This document shows positions 41,790 through 51,196 of a stretch of 64,000 nucleotides of DNA, in pieces. A program made the position numbers and the translations under genes. The notes under the pieces are model-generated. The model ran no database searches. It had not been told where the DNA came from and saw only the letters and a list, made by a program, of their open reading frames with translations. The stretch comes from an uncultured Lachnospiraceae bacterium (lineage in GTDB: Bacteria; Bacillota; Clostridia; Lachnospirales; Lachnospiraceae), in contig CAJUCN010000011.1 of NCBI GenBank assembly GCA_910585005.1, positions 62,001 through 126,000 on the forward strand, written 5' to 3'. Each line of letters starts with the position of its first letter. Position 1 is the stretch's first letter.

Positions 41790-42803
41790 TCAGTTTTTCC
41801 TGGCAGTCACGCTGACCCATTCTCCCTGATAAGTCACCTCCAGAACCTCCAGCCCTGCTGCTTCCACCGCTGCCCTAACGGTATCCTCCTTGTCATCTAT
41901 GATACCGGAAGTGATATAGATCCCGCCTTTCTTTAACTGGCTGACAATCACAGGCGTTAGCAAGACTAACACTTCCGCCAAAATGTTTGCCACCACAATA
42001 TCATAGCACTCGTATCCAACCCAGTCCTGAATCTCTTTTTCCGTAATAATATTTCCAATGATCATAGAAAAGTCATCACCGGAAATCCCATTCGCTGCCA
42101 TATTTTCGCGAACCGCCTCCAAAGCACACGGATCCAGATCCGTCCCTACTGCTTTCCGTGCTCCGAACATCAAAGAAAGAATCGCCAATATGCCGCTTCC
42201 GGTTCCCACATCCAAGAGCGCCGTTTCCGGCGTAATGTACTTTCGGAGCTGACGGATACAAAGCTGTGTCGTATCATGCATACCCGTCCCAAATGCCGTG
42301 CCCGGATCAATGTGCAAGACCATTTGATCCTGATCTGGATGCTCTATCTCTTCCCAGGAAGGAATAACTAACACATCATCGATCATAAACTGGTGGAAAT
42401 ATTGTTTCCAATTATTAATCCAGTCAATATCTTCTGTCTCTTCCACTAAAATAGAGCCTTCGCCGATTTCCATGAATTCCCTCACTTCATCCAGTACGGC
42501 CTGTATGTGTAAAAGCAGCTCTTCTGCTGCCACTGTTTTGCCCCCATAAGTCAACAATGGATAATTGCTTCCTTCCGCTTTTCCCTGTCCCTCTTTTTCC
42601 TCTACAAAAAAACTTAAATAAGCAACCCCGTCATCTTCCATTTGATCAGGCAGAATATCCACAAACATCTGCTCCTTTTCCCACGCAGTTAGAGGAATTT
42701 TATCCTCAATCTGTGCTCCTTCCAGTCCAATATCATACAAACTGCTGATAATGACATCCTCTGCCTCCGTAATTGTTTTTATCTTGAATTTCAACCATTT
42801 CAT
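41790..42803 (-). CDS. prmA: Ribosomal protein L11 methyltransferase
   Basis: 337 residues: N-terminal substrate-recognition domain, then AdoMet-binding LLDVGTGSGILAILSLMFGA, IDPGTAFGTGMHDTTQLC and VVANILAEVLVLL, the PrmA pattern. Longer than the usual roughly 300 residues through an acidic insert in the first 120 residues. AGGAGAAG lies before ATG. Upstream is an aldo/keto reductase, downstream rsmE. Confidence 0.94.
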   Translation of the reverse strand: MKWLKFKIKTITEAEDVIISSLYDIGLEGAQIEDKIPLTAWEKEQMFVDILPDQMEDDGVAYLSFFVEEKEGQGKAEGSNYPLLTYGGKTVAAEELLLHIQAVLDEVREFMEIGEGSILVEETEDIDWINNWKQYFHQFMIDDVLVIPSWEEIEHPDQDQMVLHIDPGTAFGTGMHDTTQLCIRQLRKYITPETALLDVGTGSGILAILSLMFGARKAVGTDLDPCALEAVRENMAANGISGDDFSMIIGNIITEKEIQDWVGYECYDIVVANILAEVLVLLTPVIVSQLKKGGIYITSGIIDDKEDTVRAAVEAAGLEVLEVTYQGEWVSVTARKN

Positions 42804-42839
42804 AAATTGCTTCTCCGATTCTTAATCACCGTTCACTTG

Positions 42840-43832
42840 TCAACGACATATTTCATCAATCCAATCATTTTCTTCCTGGGAAAATTTAATATTCCCAAGG
42901 GATTTGATGTTTTCTATGATCTGTTCCGGCCTGCTGGCGCCAATAAGCACCGATGTGACCTTGCCGTCCCGCAAAATCCATGCCAACGCCATCTGTGTCA
43001 AAGTCTGCCCTCTTTGTGCCGCAATTTTCTGTAACGCATTTACCTTTTCCAGCTTTTCCTTAGAAATATCTTTGTCATGAAGATAAGGGCTTTTGCCACT
43101 CCCTGCCCTGGAATCGGCTGGAATCCCTTTTAAATATTTACCGGTAAGGATTCCTTGGGCCAGAGGACTAAAAGCAATACAGCCAATCCCATTCTCATAC
43201 AAAAAGTCCTTCACACCATCCGTTTCTATCCAACGGTTCAACATAGAATAAGAAACCTGATTGATCACAAAGGGTGTTTTCTGCTCCCGTAAAATACGGC
43301 ATGCTTCTTTGGTCTGCTCCTTGTTATAATTGGAAATTCCTACATAAAGCGCCTTCCCTGACCTGACAATCTGATCTAACGCTGCCATCGTCTCCTCCAT
43401 AGGCGTGTCCGGATCCGGCCTATGATGATAAAAAATATCCACATACTCTATCCCCAGCCTTTTCAGGCTTTCATCCAAGCTGGCAATGAGATATTTCTTA
43501 GAACCGCCATCTCCATATGGCCCTTTCCACATATCATATCCTGCCTTAGTGGATATGATCATTTCATTACGGTAAGGCATCAAGTCTGATTGCAGGATTC
43601 TTCCCATATTGGCTTCCGCGCTCCCATAAACCGGACCGTAATTATTAGCAAGATCAAAATGTGTAATTCCATTGTCAAAAGCCGTAAAAAGAATCTGCTT
43701 CATATTTTCCACATGATTGACCGATCCAAAATTATGCCACATTCCGAGGGATAAGGCTGGCAGCTTCAGTCCGCTTTCACCACATCGGTTATAGATCATA
43801 TCTCCATATCTTGATTCGTCTGCCTGATACAT
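42840..43832 (-). CDS. Aldo/keto reductase (YghZ/Gpr-like)
   Basis: 330 residues, TIM barrel. Catalytic tetrad: Asp in FDLANNYG and Tyr in the same motif, Lys in IISTKAGYDM, His in IFYHHRPDP. NADPH-binding GASRPEQIIENIKSLG near the C terminus. MWHNFG and LGMW at the start resemble the L-glyceraldehyde-3-phosphate reductase group (YghZ). AAAGGAG precedes the ATG. Substrate not determined. Terminator at 43864-43910 isolates it from the alcohol dehydrogenase gene. Confidence 0.88.
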   Translation of the reverse strand: MYQADESRYGDMIYNRCGESGLKLPALSLGMWHNFGSVNHVENMKQILFTAFDNGITHFDLANNYGPVYGSAEANMGRILQSDLMPYRNEMIISTKAGYDMWKGPYGDGGSKKYLIASLDESLKRLGIEYVDIFYHHRPDPDTPMEETMAALDQIVRSGKALYVGISNYNKEQTKEACRILREQKTPFVINQVSYSMLNRWIETDGVKDFLYENGIGCIAFSPLAQGILTGKYLKGIPADSRAGSGKSPYLHDKDISKEKLEKVNALQKIAAQRGQTLTQMALAWILRDGKVTSVLIGASRPEQIIENIKSLGNIKFSQEENDWIDEICR

Positions 43833-43863
43833 ACATAATCTCCTTTATCGTCTTCTTATTTTC

Positions 43864-43910
43864 AAAAACAGAGCCGCTGCATCATGGATATCCACCCCCA
43901 ATGCAGCAGC
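43864..43910 (-). terminator. Intrinsic terminator after the iron alcohol dehydrogenase gene
   Basis: GCTGCTGCAT/ATGCAGCGGC (ten pairs, one G-U) on the minus strand with an 18-base loop, followed by TCTGTTTTTG. Confidence 0.7.
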
Positions 43911-43928
43911 CCCTTCCATTCATTCTAA

Positions 43929-45071
43929 TTACATCAATTTGCGGAACAGTTCTTTCAGATCTTCTACACAAGTATCTTTCGGATTCCCCGGACAGCATGC
44001 GTCTGCAAACGCTGATTCTGCAAGAAAATCAAGATCCTCTTCTTTGAGGGCTTCCAGTTTAGCCGGAATCCCTACATCCTCCGATAACTGACGTACTGCT
44101 GCAACAGCGGCATTGCGGTATTCTTCCTGGGACATTCCCGCAGTATCCACACCCATTGCTTGGGCAATATCTTTATACTTTTCCCCTGTCGTCTCCGCAT
44201 TATATTCCATAACGATGGGCAACATCATGGCGCATGCCACACCGTGAGGCGTATCATAAACTGCACCCAGAGTATGCGCCATAGAGTGTGCAATTCCAAG
44301 TCCTACGTTAGAAAATGCCATACCGGTCACGAATTGGCCAAGCGCCATACCTTCACGTCCTGCTGCCGTATCGTTTACAGCCCCCCGCAAATTCTCAGCA
44401 ATTAATTTAATCGCCTCTAAATTCAGGCAATCAGCAAGCCTCCATGCCGCCTTTGTGGTATATCCTTCGATCGCGTGGGTCAGCGCATCCATACCCGTCG
44501 CCGCCGTTAGTCCCTTAGGCATACTGGACATCATCTCAGGATCCACAATGGCAATATCCGGAATATCATTTACATCTACACATACAAATTTTCTCTTCTT
44601 CTCTACATCTGTTATGACATAATTAATCGTTGCTTCCGCTGCCGTTCCTGCCGTAGTGGGTACTGCAATCGTATAAACAGTCTTATTTTTCGTTGGTGCA
44701 ACACCTTCCAAAGAACGCACATCTTCAAACTCCGGGTTGTTAATAATAATACCGATCGCTTTTCCCGTATCCATGGAAGATCCACCACCAATAGTAATCA
44801 TATAATCGGCTCCTGACGCTTTATATGCAGCCACACCAGCTTTTACATTTTCAATTGTCGGGTTCGGTTTTATCTCAGAATAGATTTCATATGCCAAATT
44901 CTCTGCATCTAATAAATCCGTAACCTTTGCAGTGACACCAAACCTTACCAGATCCGGATCCGATGCTACAAATGCTTTTTGAAACCCCTTGCTCTTGATG
45001 ATTCCAGGAATTTCTTTGATTGCCCCCGCCCCATGATAAGAAATTCCATTCAGTACAAAACGATTCACCAT
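43929..45071 (-). CDS. Iron-containing alcohol dehydrogenase
   Basis: 380 residues. NAD-binding GGGSSMDTGKAIG near 96, and the Fe-ligand set in DALTHAIEGYT, and IAHSMAHTLGAVYDTPHGVACA. Group III ADH of the FucO/propanediol-dehydrogenase type. ATG 45071 is seven bases after GAGGGT; an upstream reading of 50 residues overlaps the MATE gene and lacks support. Promoter at 45099-45128, terminator downstream, so monocistronic. Confidence 0.92.
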   Translation of the reverse strand: MVNRFVLNGISYHGAGAIKEIPGIIKSKGFQKAFVASDPDLVRFGVTAKVTDLLDAENLAYEIYSEIKPNPTIENVKAGVAAYKASGADYMITIGGGSSMDTGKAIGIIINNPEFEDVRSLEGVAPTKNKTVYTIAVPTTAGTAAEATINYVITDVEKKRKFVCVDVNDIPDIAIVDPEMMSSMPKGLTAATGMDALTHAIEGYTTKAAWRLADCLNLEAIKLIAENLRGAVNDTAAGREGMALGQFVTGMAFSNVGLGIAHSMAHTLGAVYDTPHGVACAMMLPIVMEYNAETTGEKYKDIAQAMGVDTAGMSQEEYRNAAVAAVRQLSEDVGIPAKLEALKEEDLDFLAESAFADACCPGNPKDTCVEDLKELFRKLM

Positions 45072-45098
45072 ATTCATACCCTCTTTTCTTTTTTCTTC

Positions 45099-45128
45099 AT
45101 TATAGCATTTCCCATTTGAACACATCAA
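45099..45128 (-). promoter_or_regulatory. Sigma-A promoter of the iron alcohol dehydrogenase gene
   Basis: TTGATG (45128-45123), 18 bases, extended TGCTATAAT with TATAAT at 45104-45099 on the minus strand. Confidence 0.7.
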
Positions 45129-45181
45129 CATACTTTCCAATATTTTTGCTTTGTTATTTTTCATCAGTGATCTTTGTCCGC

Positions 45182-46528
45182 TTACCCATCTTTTCCCAAT
45201 TTCCGGTATACTGTAAACCACATCGTGAGGAAACAGGCAAGCCCGCCTATTAAATTAGAAACAGGTTCTGCCAAAAATACTCCATTTACCTTAAAGCCTA
45301 AAACAGGCAAAAGTAACGTCAGAGGGACGACGATGATCACCTTTCGGAACAAGGAAAAGAAAATTGACCGCCTTGCGTATCCCAGCGATTGAAAAGTACA
45401 CTGCCCGGTAAACTGAAACGCCATAAAGCAAAAACCAAAAAAATACATCTGGAGCGCTGCATTTCCTGTCTCAATCATCCCGGCGTCATCCGTAAAAATG
45501 GAAAACAAAAAATGAGGAAACTTCATAACAAAAACCCATGCAAGAAGCGTATATCCCACCCCGATCAGTGCAGTAAAGCGTATTCCTTCCTTTACCCTCC
45601 CCATCTTTTTGGCTCCAAAATTGTACCCTAAAATAGGCTGGCATCCGCTGGTAATTCCCATCACCGGAAGGGACAAAAGCTCCCTCACGGAATTTAAGAC
45701 CGTCATAATTCCCACATACAAATCCCCACCGTAACTTTGTAGCGTAACGTTGCAGACAATCTGCACCAAAGCGTTTGTCGCCTGCACAATAAAACCAGAA
45801 GTCCCAAGCGTCATGATATCCCGTACCAGCCTGCCCTCCAGTTTCAGGTTTTCTTTTTTTATTCTTAAGATTGCTTTTCTGCCTGTCAAAAAGCGGAACA
45901 CCCAGATTGCCGAAACCCCCTGGCTGATCACCGTAGCAAGCGCAGCGCCACCTACACCCATGTGCAGTACAAAGATGAACAGCGGATCCAATATCAGATT
46001 AAGCGCCGCCCCAATGACTGTTGTCAGCATTCCCATCCTGGGGTACCCTTGAGCATTGATAAATCCATTCATCCCTGTGGCAATCATAGAAAACAGCGTG
46101 CCAAACAAATAGATCCGTAGATATTCATCTCCATAGATATAGGACTCCTGACTGGCTCCAAACAAAAACAGGACTGGTCTGCGAAACCAAAAACAAAATA
46201 CAAAAAGAATAAGAGAAGTCCATAACAGCAGAGAAAATACATTTCCCATAATTTTTTCCGCTTTTTCTTCATTCCCTTCTCCCCGTGCAATTGAAAACAG
46301 CGGCGTACCCCCTGTACCAAACAGGTTCGTAAAAGCGGCAACCAAGGTAATGACCGGAAAGGTAAGTCCAACTCCGGTCAAAGCCATATTATCCGCCCCT
46401 GGCAGGTGCCCTATGTAAATGCGGTCAACTATGTTATAAAGTAATTGTACCAATTGAGCTAAAGTCAGTGGAATTGCTTGAAAAATAATATTTTTCCACA
46501 CTTTACCCTGAGAAAAATCCGTTGCCAT
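45182..46528 (-). CDS. MATE-family multidrug exporter
   Basis: 448 residues, twelve membrane segments in two bundles. N-terminal GKVWKNIIFQAIPLTLAQLVQLLYNIVDRIYIGHLPG and GTGGTPLFSIARGEG are typical of the NorM/DinF-type MATE family; the middle has SGCQPILGYNFGAKK. GAGGTG lies before ATG 46528. It follows an esterase gene by 32 bp. Substrate unknown; could be drug or metabolite export. Confidence 0.92.
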   Translation of the reverse strand: MATDFSQGKVWKNIIFQAIPLTLAQLVQLLYNIVDRIYIGHLPGADNMALTGVGLTFPVITLVAAFTNLFGTGGTPLFSIARGEGNEEKAEKIMGNVFSLLLWTSLILFVFCFWFRRPVLFLFGASQESYIYGDEYLRIYLFGTLFSMIATGMNGFINAQGYPRMGMLTTVIGAALNLILDPLFIFVLHMGVGGAALATVISQGVSAIWVFRFLTGRKAILRIKKENLKLEGRLVRDIMTLGTSGFIVQATNALVQIVCNVTLQSYGGDLYVGIMTVLNSVRELLSLPVMGITSGCQPILGYNFGAKKMGRVKEGIRFTALIGVGYTLLAWVFVMKFPHFLFSIFTDDAGMIETGNAALQMYFFGFCFMAFQFTGQCTFQSLGYARRSIFFSLFRKVIIVVPLTLLLPVLGFKVNGVFLAEPVSNLIGGLACFLTMWFTVYRKLGKDG

Positions 46529-46560
46529 GTCATTTCACCTCTACAAATGAAAAGATCCTT

Positions 46561-47427
46561 TTAAAGATTCTCAATCCATGTCCGCACAAGCTTCATCCAC
46601 GACTGACAAGATTCCACAATCTCAATCCCTAATGGACTTACACTTTGGCTGCTGGCAAGGGAAAGTCCATGCCCGCCATAGGGATACATATGGAACTCCG
46701 TATCGATCCCTTTCTTGCGAAGTGCATTCACAAGAAGCAGAGAATTTTCTACTGGCACACATCCATCCTCAAAGGTATGCCACAGAAACGTCTTCGGCGT
46801 ATCCTCAGAAACCTGTTTTTCCAGTGAAAGCTTTTCCAACATCTCCTCAATCGGATATGCCTCTTCAAAGCCTTCCAGTTTTTCCGGAACCGGCTCCTGG
46901 TTCAACCCCAACAAAAATCGAAAAGAATCTTTATGGGCATATTCTCCGGAAGTGATCACTGGGTAACAAAGAATCATTCCGTTTGGCTGCAAAAGCTTTT
47001 GTTTCCCATCATCAATACCCAACTTGTCAGCCAAAAACTTCCTATTCCAAAACATGCCCAGGCTGCCTGCCAGATGCCCTCCGGCGGAAAATCCCATTAC
47101 GATGATCTTTTCTGGGTCAACATGCCACTCCTTCGCATGTTCCCGTATCAGCTTTACACTGGAGGCCAATTCCAAAAGCGCTGTAGGAAAAACAGACGGC
47201 GCGCAGGAATAGCGCAGCAGCGCTGCATGGCACCCCATTGCCAGCATTTGAAAAACAATTACCTCCGCTTCCCTGTCCGAAGTCATGCAATAACCGCCGC
47301 CAGGGCAGATCAAAATCAGAGGCCTTTCATGAATCATTATTTCCGGCGTGTCATCCTGAAGATAAGTTACCAGTTTTGCATACTCCTGTGAACCTTCCTG
47401 ACGAACTGAATAAGTTTGATTAATCAT
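46561..47427 (-). CDS. Alpha/beta hydrolase (esterase, HSL-like)
   Basis: 288 residues: LILICPGGGYCM (oxyanion hole), VMGFSAGGHLAGSLG (nucleophile Ser in GFSAGG), Asp near DTPKTFLWHTFEDGCVP and His in YGGHGLSLA. Belongs to the BD-FAE/axe-like esterases. No signal peptide. Followed 32 bp later by the MATE gene and preceded by a polysaccharide deacetylase (52 bp), suggesting carbohydrate or acetyl-group metabolism. Confidence 0.88.
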   Translation of the reverse strand: MINQTYSVRQEGSQEYAKLVTYLQDDTPEIMIHERPLILICPGGGYCMTSDREAEVIVFQMLAMGCHAALLRYSCAPSVFPTALLELASSVKLIREHAKEWHVDPEKIIVMGFSAGGHLAGSLGMFWNRKFLADKLGIDDGKQKLLQPNGMILCYPVITSGEYAHKDSFRFLLGLNQEPVPEKLEGFEEAYPIEEMLEKLSLEKQVSEDTPKTFLWHTFEDGCVPVENSLLLVNALRKKGIDTEFHMYPYGGHGLSLASSQSVSPLGIEIVESCQSWMKLVRTWIENL

Positions 47428-47479
47428 AAATAATCCTCCACTTTCGTATTAATTTCTGTATTCTATGTACTTACAATTT

Positions 47480-48181
47480 TTATCTGCTGATTTGATCTTC
47501 CCCTAACAGCACCTCTGCATTTGTACCATAAAACACTTCTGACCGGCCGGCAAGACGCTTTAAGATCTCCTCCATATGTTCCCAGTTTTGGTTTGCATCA
47601 AACTCATAACTGTGACCCCAAATATAGAGGATACTTGCCTCTTCAGTACCCCCGCCCAAGAACCGTTCGATACCCTCAAAAATCCCTGCATGGTTATGAT
47701 GAAAATTTGCCTTAAAACGCAGTAAATCTTTCTGTGGGCTAAATTCCGATGTGGATTCCACCGTTCTTGCATAACGGATACCACAATCTGATAACACCCT
47801 GACCGCCATGTCATTATATCCCCCATATGGATAAGCATAACCTACAACTTTCTTTTCAAACAATGCCTCTAAGTTTCTCTTATCCGCCATAACCTCATTA
47901 TACATGGTTTCCTCATCACACTCTACCGGATTGGCATGCGTTAATCCATGGCTGGCAATCTCATGCCCTTCATATAGCTTTTTCAACCCTTTTTGATTCA
48001 TTCTCCTGACCAGAATCCCGCTATCCCTTTCCGTAAAAAAATTCGCGCCTGTCTGGATACCACTGTTAATATTAAAAGTCGCCTTCATGCCATACTTATT
48101 AAACAGCTCTACCAAACGCCGGTCCTGCTCCACGCCGTCATCATAACTAAATGTTACCGCCTTATTTTTTCCATTCCACAT
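47480..48181 (-). CDS. Polysaccharide deacetylase (NodB-type)
   Basis: 233 residues, no signal peptide. NodB motif 1 VTFSYDDGVEQD (metal Asp) and motif 2 HEIASHGLTHAN; VGYAYPYGGYND is motif 3. A Zn-dependent deacetylase core near the N terminus. It lacks secretion signals, so a cytoplasmic sugar substrate is possible. AAGGAGAAGG precedes the ATG. Upstream of an esterase and a MATE pump. Confidence 0.88.
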   Translation of the reverse strand: MWNGKNKAVTFSYDDGVEQDRRLVELFNKYGMKATFNINSGIQTGANFFTERDSGILVRRMNQKGLKKLYEGHEIASHGLTHANPVECDEETMYNEVMADKRNLEALFEKKVVGYAYPYGGYNDMAVRVLSDCGIRYARTVESTSEFSPQKDLLRFKANFHHNHAGIFEGIERFLGGGTEEASILYIWGHSYEFDANQNWEHMEEILKRLAGRSEVFYGTNAEVLLGEDQISR

Positions 48182-48365
48182 ATCCTTCTCCTTCTATGCA
48201 TACATCATCAATACTTTGTACGCTTTCTTTTTCTCTTAACATCATATCAGTAATCTGGCTCAGATACCAGTAAAAAATATCCCACTGTTTCCGGCCACTT
48301 TAAAGTGGATAATTTGGTGAAAAATTATGACAAGAGATCATATAACCCCGCAAATACACAAAATA

Positions 48366-48388
48366 AGAATGGGGGCAATAACCCCCAC
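48366..48388 (-). terminator. Weak intrinsic terminator after spmA
   Basis: GGGGG/CCCCC hairpin with six-base loop (48371-48386 on the plus strand), followed on the minus strand by ATTCTTATTTTG. The T-run is broken. Confidence 0.5.
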
Positions 48389-48404
48389 TCATTCCACCAA
48401 AAAA

Positions 48405-49043
48405 CTAATCATAAAACCTTTTTCTGTCCTTTACTTTACAATACATTACTGCCACCATCGTACTTACAAATGTCGCCACAATCGCCGGTGCAATAATCCC
48501 TGCCGGGTTCACACTTCCGTACTGCTGCCGATAAGCAATCATATTTACCGGAATTAACTGTAAGGAAGAAATGTTCAATATCAAAAACGTGCACATCTCA
48601 TTACTGGCAACTCTCTCAGTTCTACTGCTTTTTGCTCCGGCATTTCCTGGAAGATACGCCGGATTTCCTCTCTCTTCCTCCAGCTTCGCAAGCTCCTCCA
48701 TTGCTTTTAGTCCAGCCGGGGTGCAAGCCCATCCCAATCCCAAAATATTAGCAATAATATTCGTAGATATATAATCCCTTGCCTTATGTCCCTTTGGAAT
48801 CCTTGGGAACATAAACGACACAAACGGTGACAGCATATTCGTAAGCTTAAGCAACAACCCCGATTTCTCAGCCACCTCCATAAGCCCTACCCACAACGCC
48901 ATTACTCCTGCCATCGTAATACATAAAGAAACCGCTTCTCCTGCACTATCAAGGGCTGCTTCTGTAACCGCCTTCATGTTCCCTGTCACTGCACCAAAAA
49001 TCACACCCACAATGATCATTGCTGCCCAAATATAGTTTAACAA
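48405..49043 (-). CDS. spmA: Spore maturation protein A
   Basis: 212 residues, nucleoside-recognition (Gate) domain membrane protein with about five membrane segments: MLNYIWAAMIIVGVIFGAVTG, DSAGEAVSLCITMAGVMALWVGLMEVAEKSG, TNIIANILGLGWACTPAGLKAMEEL. SpmA and SpmB normally lie side by side and act in core dehydration of spores; no spmB follows here. TTG start 49043 with a poor ribosome site; ATG 49019 is the alternative. A lone spmA is unusual. Confidence 0.87.
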   Translation of the reverse strand: MLNYIWAAMIIVGVIFGAVTGNMKAVTEAALDSAGEAVSLCITMAGVMALWVGLMEVAEKSGLLLKLTNMLSPFVSFMFPRIPKGHKARDYISTNIIANILGLGWACTPAGLKAMEELAKLEEERGNPAYLPGNAGAKSSRTERVASNEMCTFLILNISSLQLIPVNMIAYRQQYGSVNPAGIIAPAIVATFVSTMVAVMYCKVKDRKRFYD

Positions 49044-49118
49044 TACTTTTCTCTTTTCTTTTTTTATACTATATGCTGTATTTTAGCAGATTATATTTTA
49101 CAAAAATGATTTCTTCTA

Positions 49119-49147
49119 TGGAAAAAATGCAATTTTTCTATTATAAT
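49119..49147 (+). promoter_or_regulatory. Promoter of the transglutaminase-pilin operon
   Basis: TGGAAA (49119-49124), 17 bases, TATAAT (49142-49147). The -35 matches four of six bases. Confidence 0.6.
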
Positions 49148-49187
49148 CAATTCATGGGGTTTTCCATTCATGAACTACGAGGAAACA

Positions 49188-50120
49188 ATGATGAAGAAGA
49201 TTATGGCAACAAAACCAATTGCCTTGCTTTTACTTTTTGGTCTAACTATTTTCTGCCAGGGATGCCAAAAGAAACCGGAGACTTATGTATCTCCCTCTAC
49301 TACGATCCGTGATAATACTCCTGATTGTCTGATTCCCCGTGCAGACGGCACAACAGTCTATTCTAATCCTTATGTAAGCATAGATGCATCTAACCTTAGT
49401 GAGGGCTATATTATGGCATCTTATCTGGGTGACTGTCCTATTGTCAAATTGCAGTTGGTGGGGCCAGACTACATGACCTATACTTATGACCTAAAGGGCA
49501 GTGAATATGAAGCATTTCCTCTATCTGCGGGAAATGGGGTTTATTCTTTGAACGTTTACGAAAACTTAACCGGAAACCAGTATGTGGCCGTATTTTCCCA
49601 AGAATTGGATGTAAATATCTCCAATCCCTGGGGCTCCTTTTTATATCCGAACCAATATGTAAAATTCGACGCTTCCAGTCGGGTTGTTTCTGTAGCCAAA
49701 AGCCTCGTAGCGGAAGCGCACGATGACCTGGAAGCCATTATTATGGTTTATAACTATGTAGTAGAAAACATAACTTACGACTTTGACAAAGCCCAAAACG
49801 TACAAAGTGGTTATATTCCGGACGTTGACGAGATCTTGGAAAAGAAAACAGGAATCTGTCTTGACTATGCAGCCATTATGGCAAGTATGCTCCGCTCACA
49901 AAGAATACCTACCAAACTGGAAGTCGGTTATGCAGGAAATACCTACCATGCATGGATCAGTACATATGTAGAAGACCAGGGCTGGGTCAATGGTATCATA
50001 CAATTTGATGGGCAGAGTTGGTCTTTAATGGATCCAACTTTTGCAGCAAACACCGATGAAAAAGAGCTAAAAAACTTTATTGGCGAAGGTGACAATTACG
50101 TTACTAAATATAACTACTGA
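49188..50120 (+). CDS. Exported lipoprotein with transglutaminase-like domain
   Basis: 310 residues. Lipoprotein signal ending LFGLTIFCQGC (Cys about residue 25). The C-terminal domain is a papain-like transglutaminase fold: Cys in KTGICLDYAAIMASMLRSQRIP, His in NTYHAWISTYV and Asp in WSLMDPTFAAN, the usual triad. Starts at ATG 49188 after GAGG; ATG 49191 is equal. First gene of the pilin-like operon, ending 14 bp before the GspF-like gene. It may cross-link or process surface proteins of that system. Confidence 0.88.
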   Translation: MMKKIMATKPIALLLLFGLTIFCQGCQKKPETYVSPSTTIRDNTPDCLIPRADGTTVYSNPYVSIDASNLSEGYIMASYLGDCPIVKLQLVGPDYMTYTYDLKGSEYEAFPLSAGNGVYSLNVYENLTGNQYVAVFSQELDVNISNPWGSFLYPNQYVKFDASSRVVSVAKSLVAEAHDDLEAIIMVYNYVVENITYDFDKAQNVQSGYIPDVDEILEKKTGICLDYAAIMASMLRSQRIPTKLEVGYAGNTYHAWISTYVEDQGWVNGIIQFDGQSWSLMDPTFAANTDEKELKNFIGEGDNYVTKYNY

Positions 50121-50133
50121 TTTGGAGGACAAT

Positions 50134-51180
50134 ATGAAAAAACAAAAACTTCTGTCAAATGCAGAGATCGCTTCCTTTTGCCGCCAGACAGCGCTGATTA
50201 TCCAGGCAGGCATTACGCCTTCAGAAGGCATGGATATCCTGATTCACGACACCATTAGCAAAGAAGGCAAAGAACTTTTACAGGGTATTGGCGACTCCTG
50301 CCGTGAAGGCAACTACTTTTACCAGGCATTAGAATCCTCAGAAGTATTTCCTAATTATGTTGTCCGGTTGACTGCACTTGGTGAAGAATCCGGTAATCTT
50401 GATTCTGTGTTGCTGTCCCTTGCTCAATATTATGAACGGGAAGAAAATATATCTGAAAGTATCCGTTCCGCTATAACTTATCCATTGATCATGATCCTTA
50501 TGATGTTTGTTGTCATCCTTGTTTTGATTGTTAAAGTACTTCCCATATTCAGGCAGGTATTTGTTCAGCTTGGCACGGAGATGAGTCCCCTTGCACAGTC
50601 CCTTCTCCGTATTGGAAATACGCTGAGTAATTACTCCATTTTCTTTACAGCCATTTTATTCCTGCTCATAGGCGTTTGCTTTTTTCTCTATAAAACTCCG
50701 GCAGGCAAAAAAAGCGCTAAACGCTTTTTTTCCCATTTCCCACTGACCAGAAGTTTCTATGACAAAGTTGCAGCAGGGCGTTTTGCCAGTGGTATGTATC
50801 TTGCTTTTACCAGTGGAATGGATACCTATCAAAGCCTTGATCTAATCTCACAGATTGTAGAAAATGATGATATGAATCAAAAAATTGAACGTTGTAAACA
50901 AGAGATCGACCAGCATAGCGATCTTCCCGAAGCCTTATCAAAGGCTGAAATTTTTTCAAATCTTTACTCACGCATGGTTGCCGTTGGCTTTCGCTCCGGC
51001 TCCATTGACGTGGTCATGAAACAAATATCAAAAAATTATGAGGACGAAACTGACAGGCAGATGAGCCGGATTATTTCCATCATAGAGCCTACTTTAGTGA
51101 TCCTTCTGTCGCTCATTGTAGGCGTCATTCTTTTGTCAGTGCTTCTTCCCCTAATGGGAATCATGTCCAGTATTGGTTAA
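50134..51180 (+). CDS. Type II secretion/type IV pilus inner-membrane platform protein (GspF/PilC type)
   Basis: 348 residues with two T2SF helical domains (about 20-130 and 220-335) and three membrane segments (about 150, 195, 320). ALGEESGNLDSVLLSLAQYYEREE and RSGSIDVVMKQISKNYEDE are the duplicated domain signatures (typical of GspF). ATG 50134 follows GGAGG. The genes after it encode four small membrane-anchored proteins; no ATPase is present. Confidence 0.92.
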   Translation: MKKQKLLSNAEIASFCRQTALIIQAGITPSEGMDILIHDTISKEGKELLQGIGDSCREGNYFYQALESSEVFPNYVVRLTALGEESGNLDSVLLSLAQYYEREENISESIRSAITYPLIMILMMFVVILVLIVKVLPIFRQVFVQLGTEMSPLAQSLLRIGNTLSNYSIFFTAILFLLIGVCFFLYKTPAGKKSAKRFFSHFPLTRSFYDKVAAGRFASGMYLAFTSGMDTYQSLDLISQIVENDDMNQKIERCKQEIDQHSDLPEALSKAEIFSNLYSRMVAVGFRSGSIDVVMKQISKNYEDETDRQMSRIISIIEPTLVILLSLIVGVILLSVLLPLMGIMSSIG

Positions 51181-51196
51181 AAAGGAGACTATGGTT

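Noticed and set aside
48369..48388. GGGGG/CCCCC hairpin as a G-quadruplex or regulatory element
   Set aside because: Only a single G5 run, so it cannot form a quadruplex; kept only as a weak terminator.
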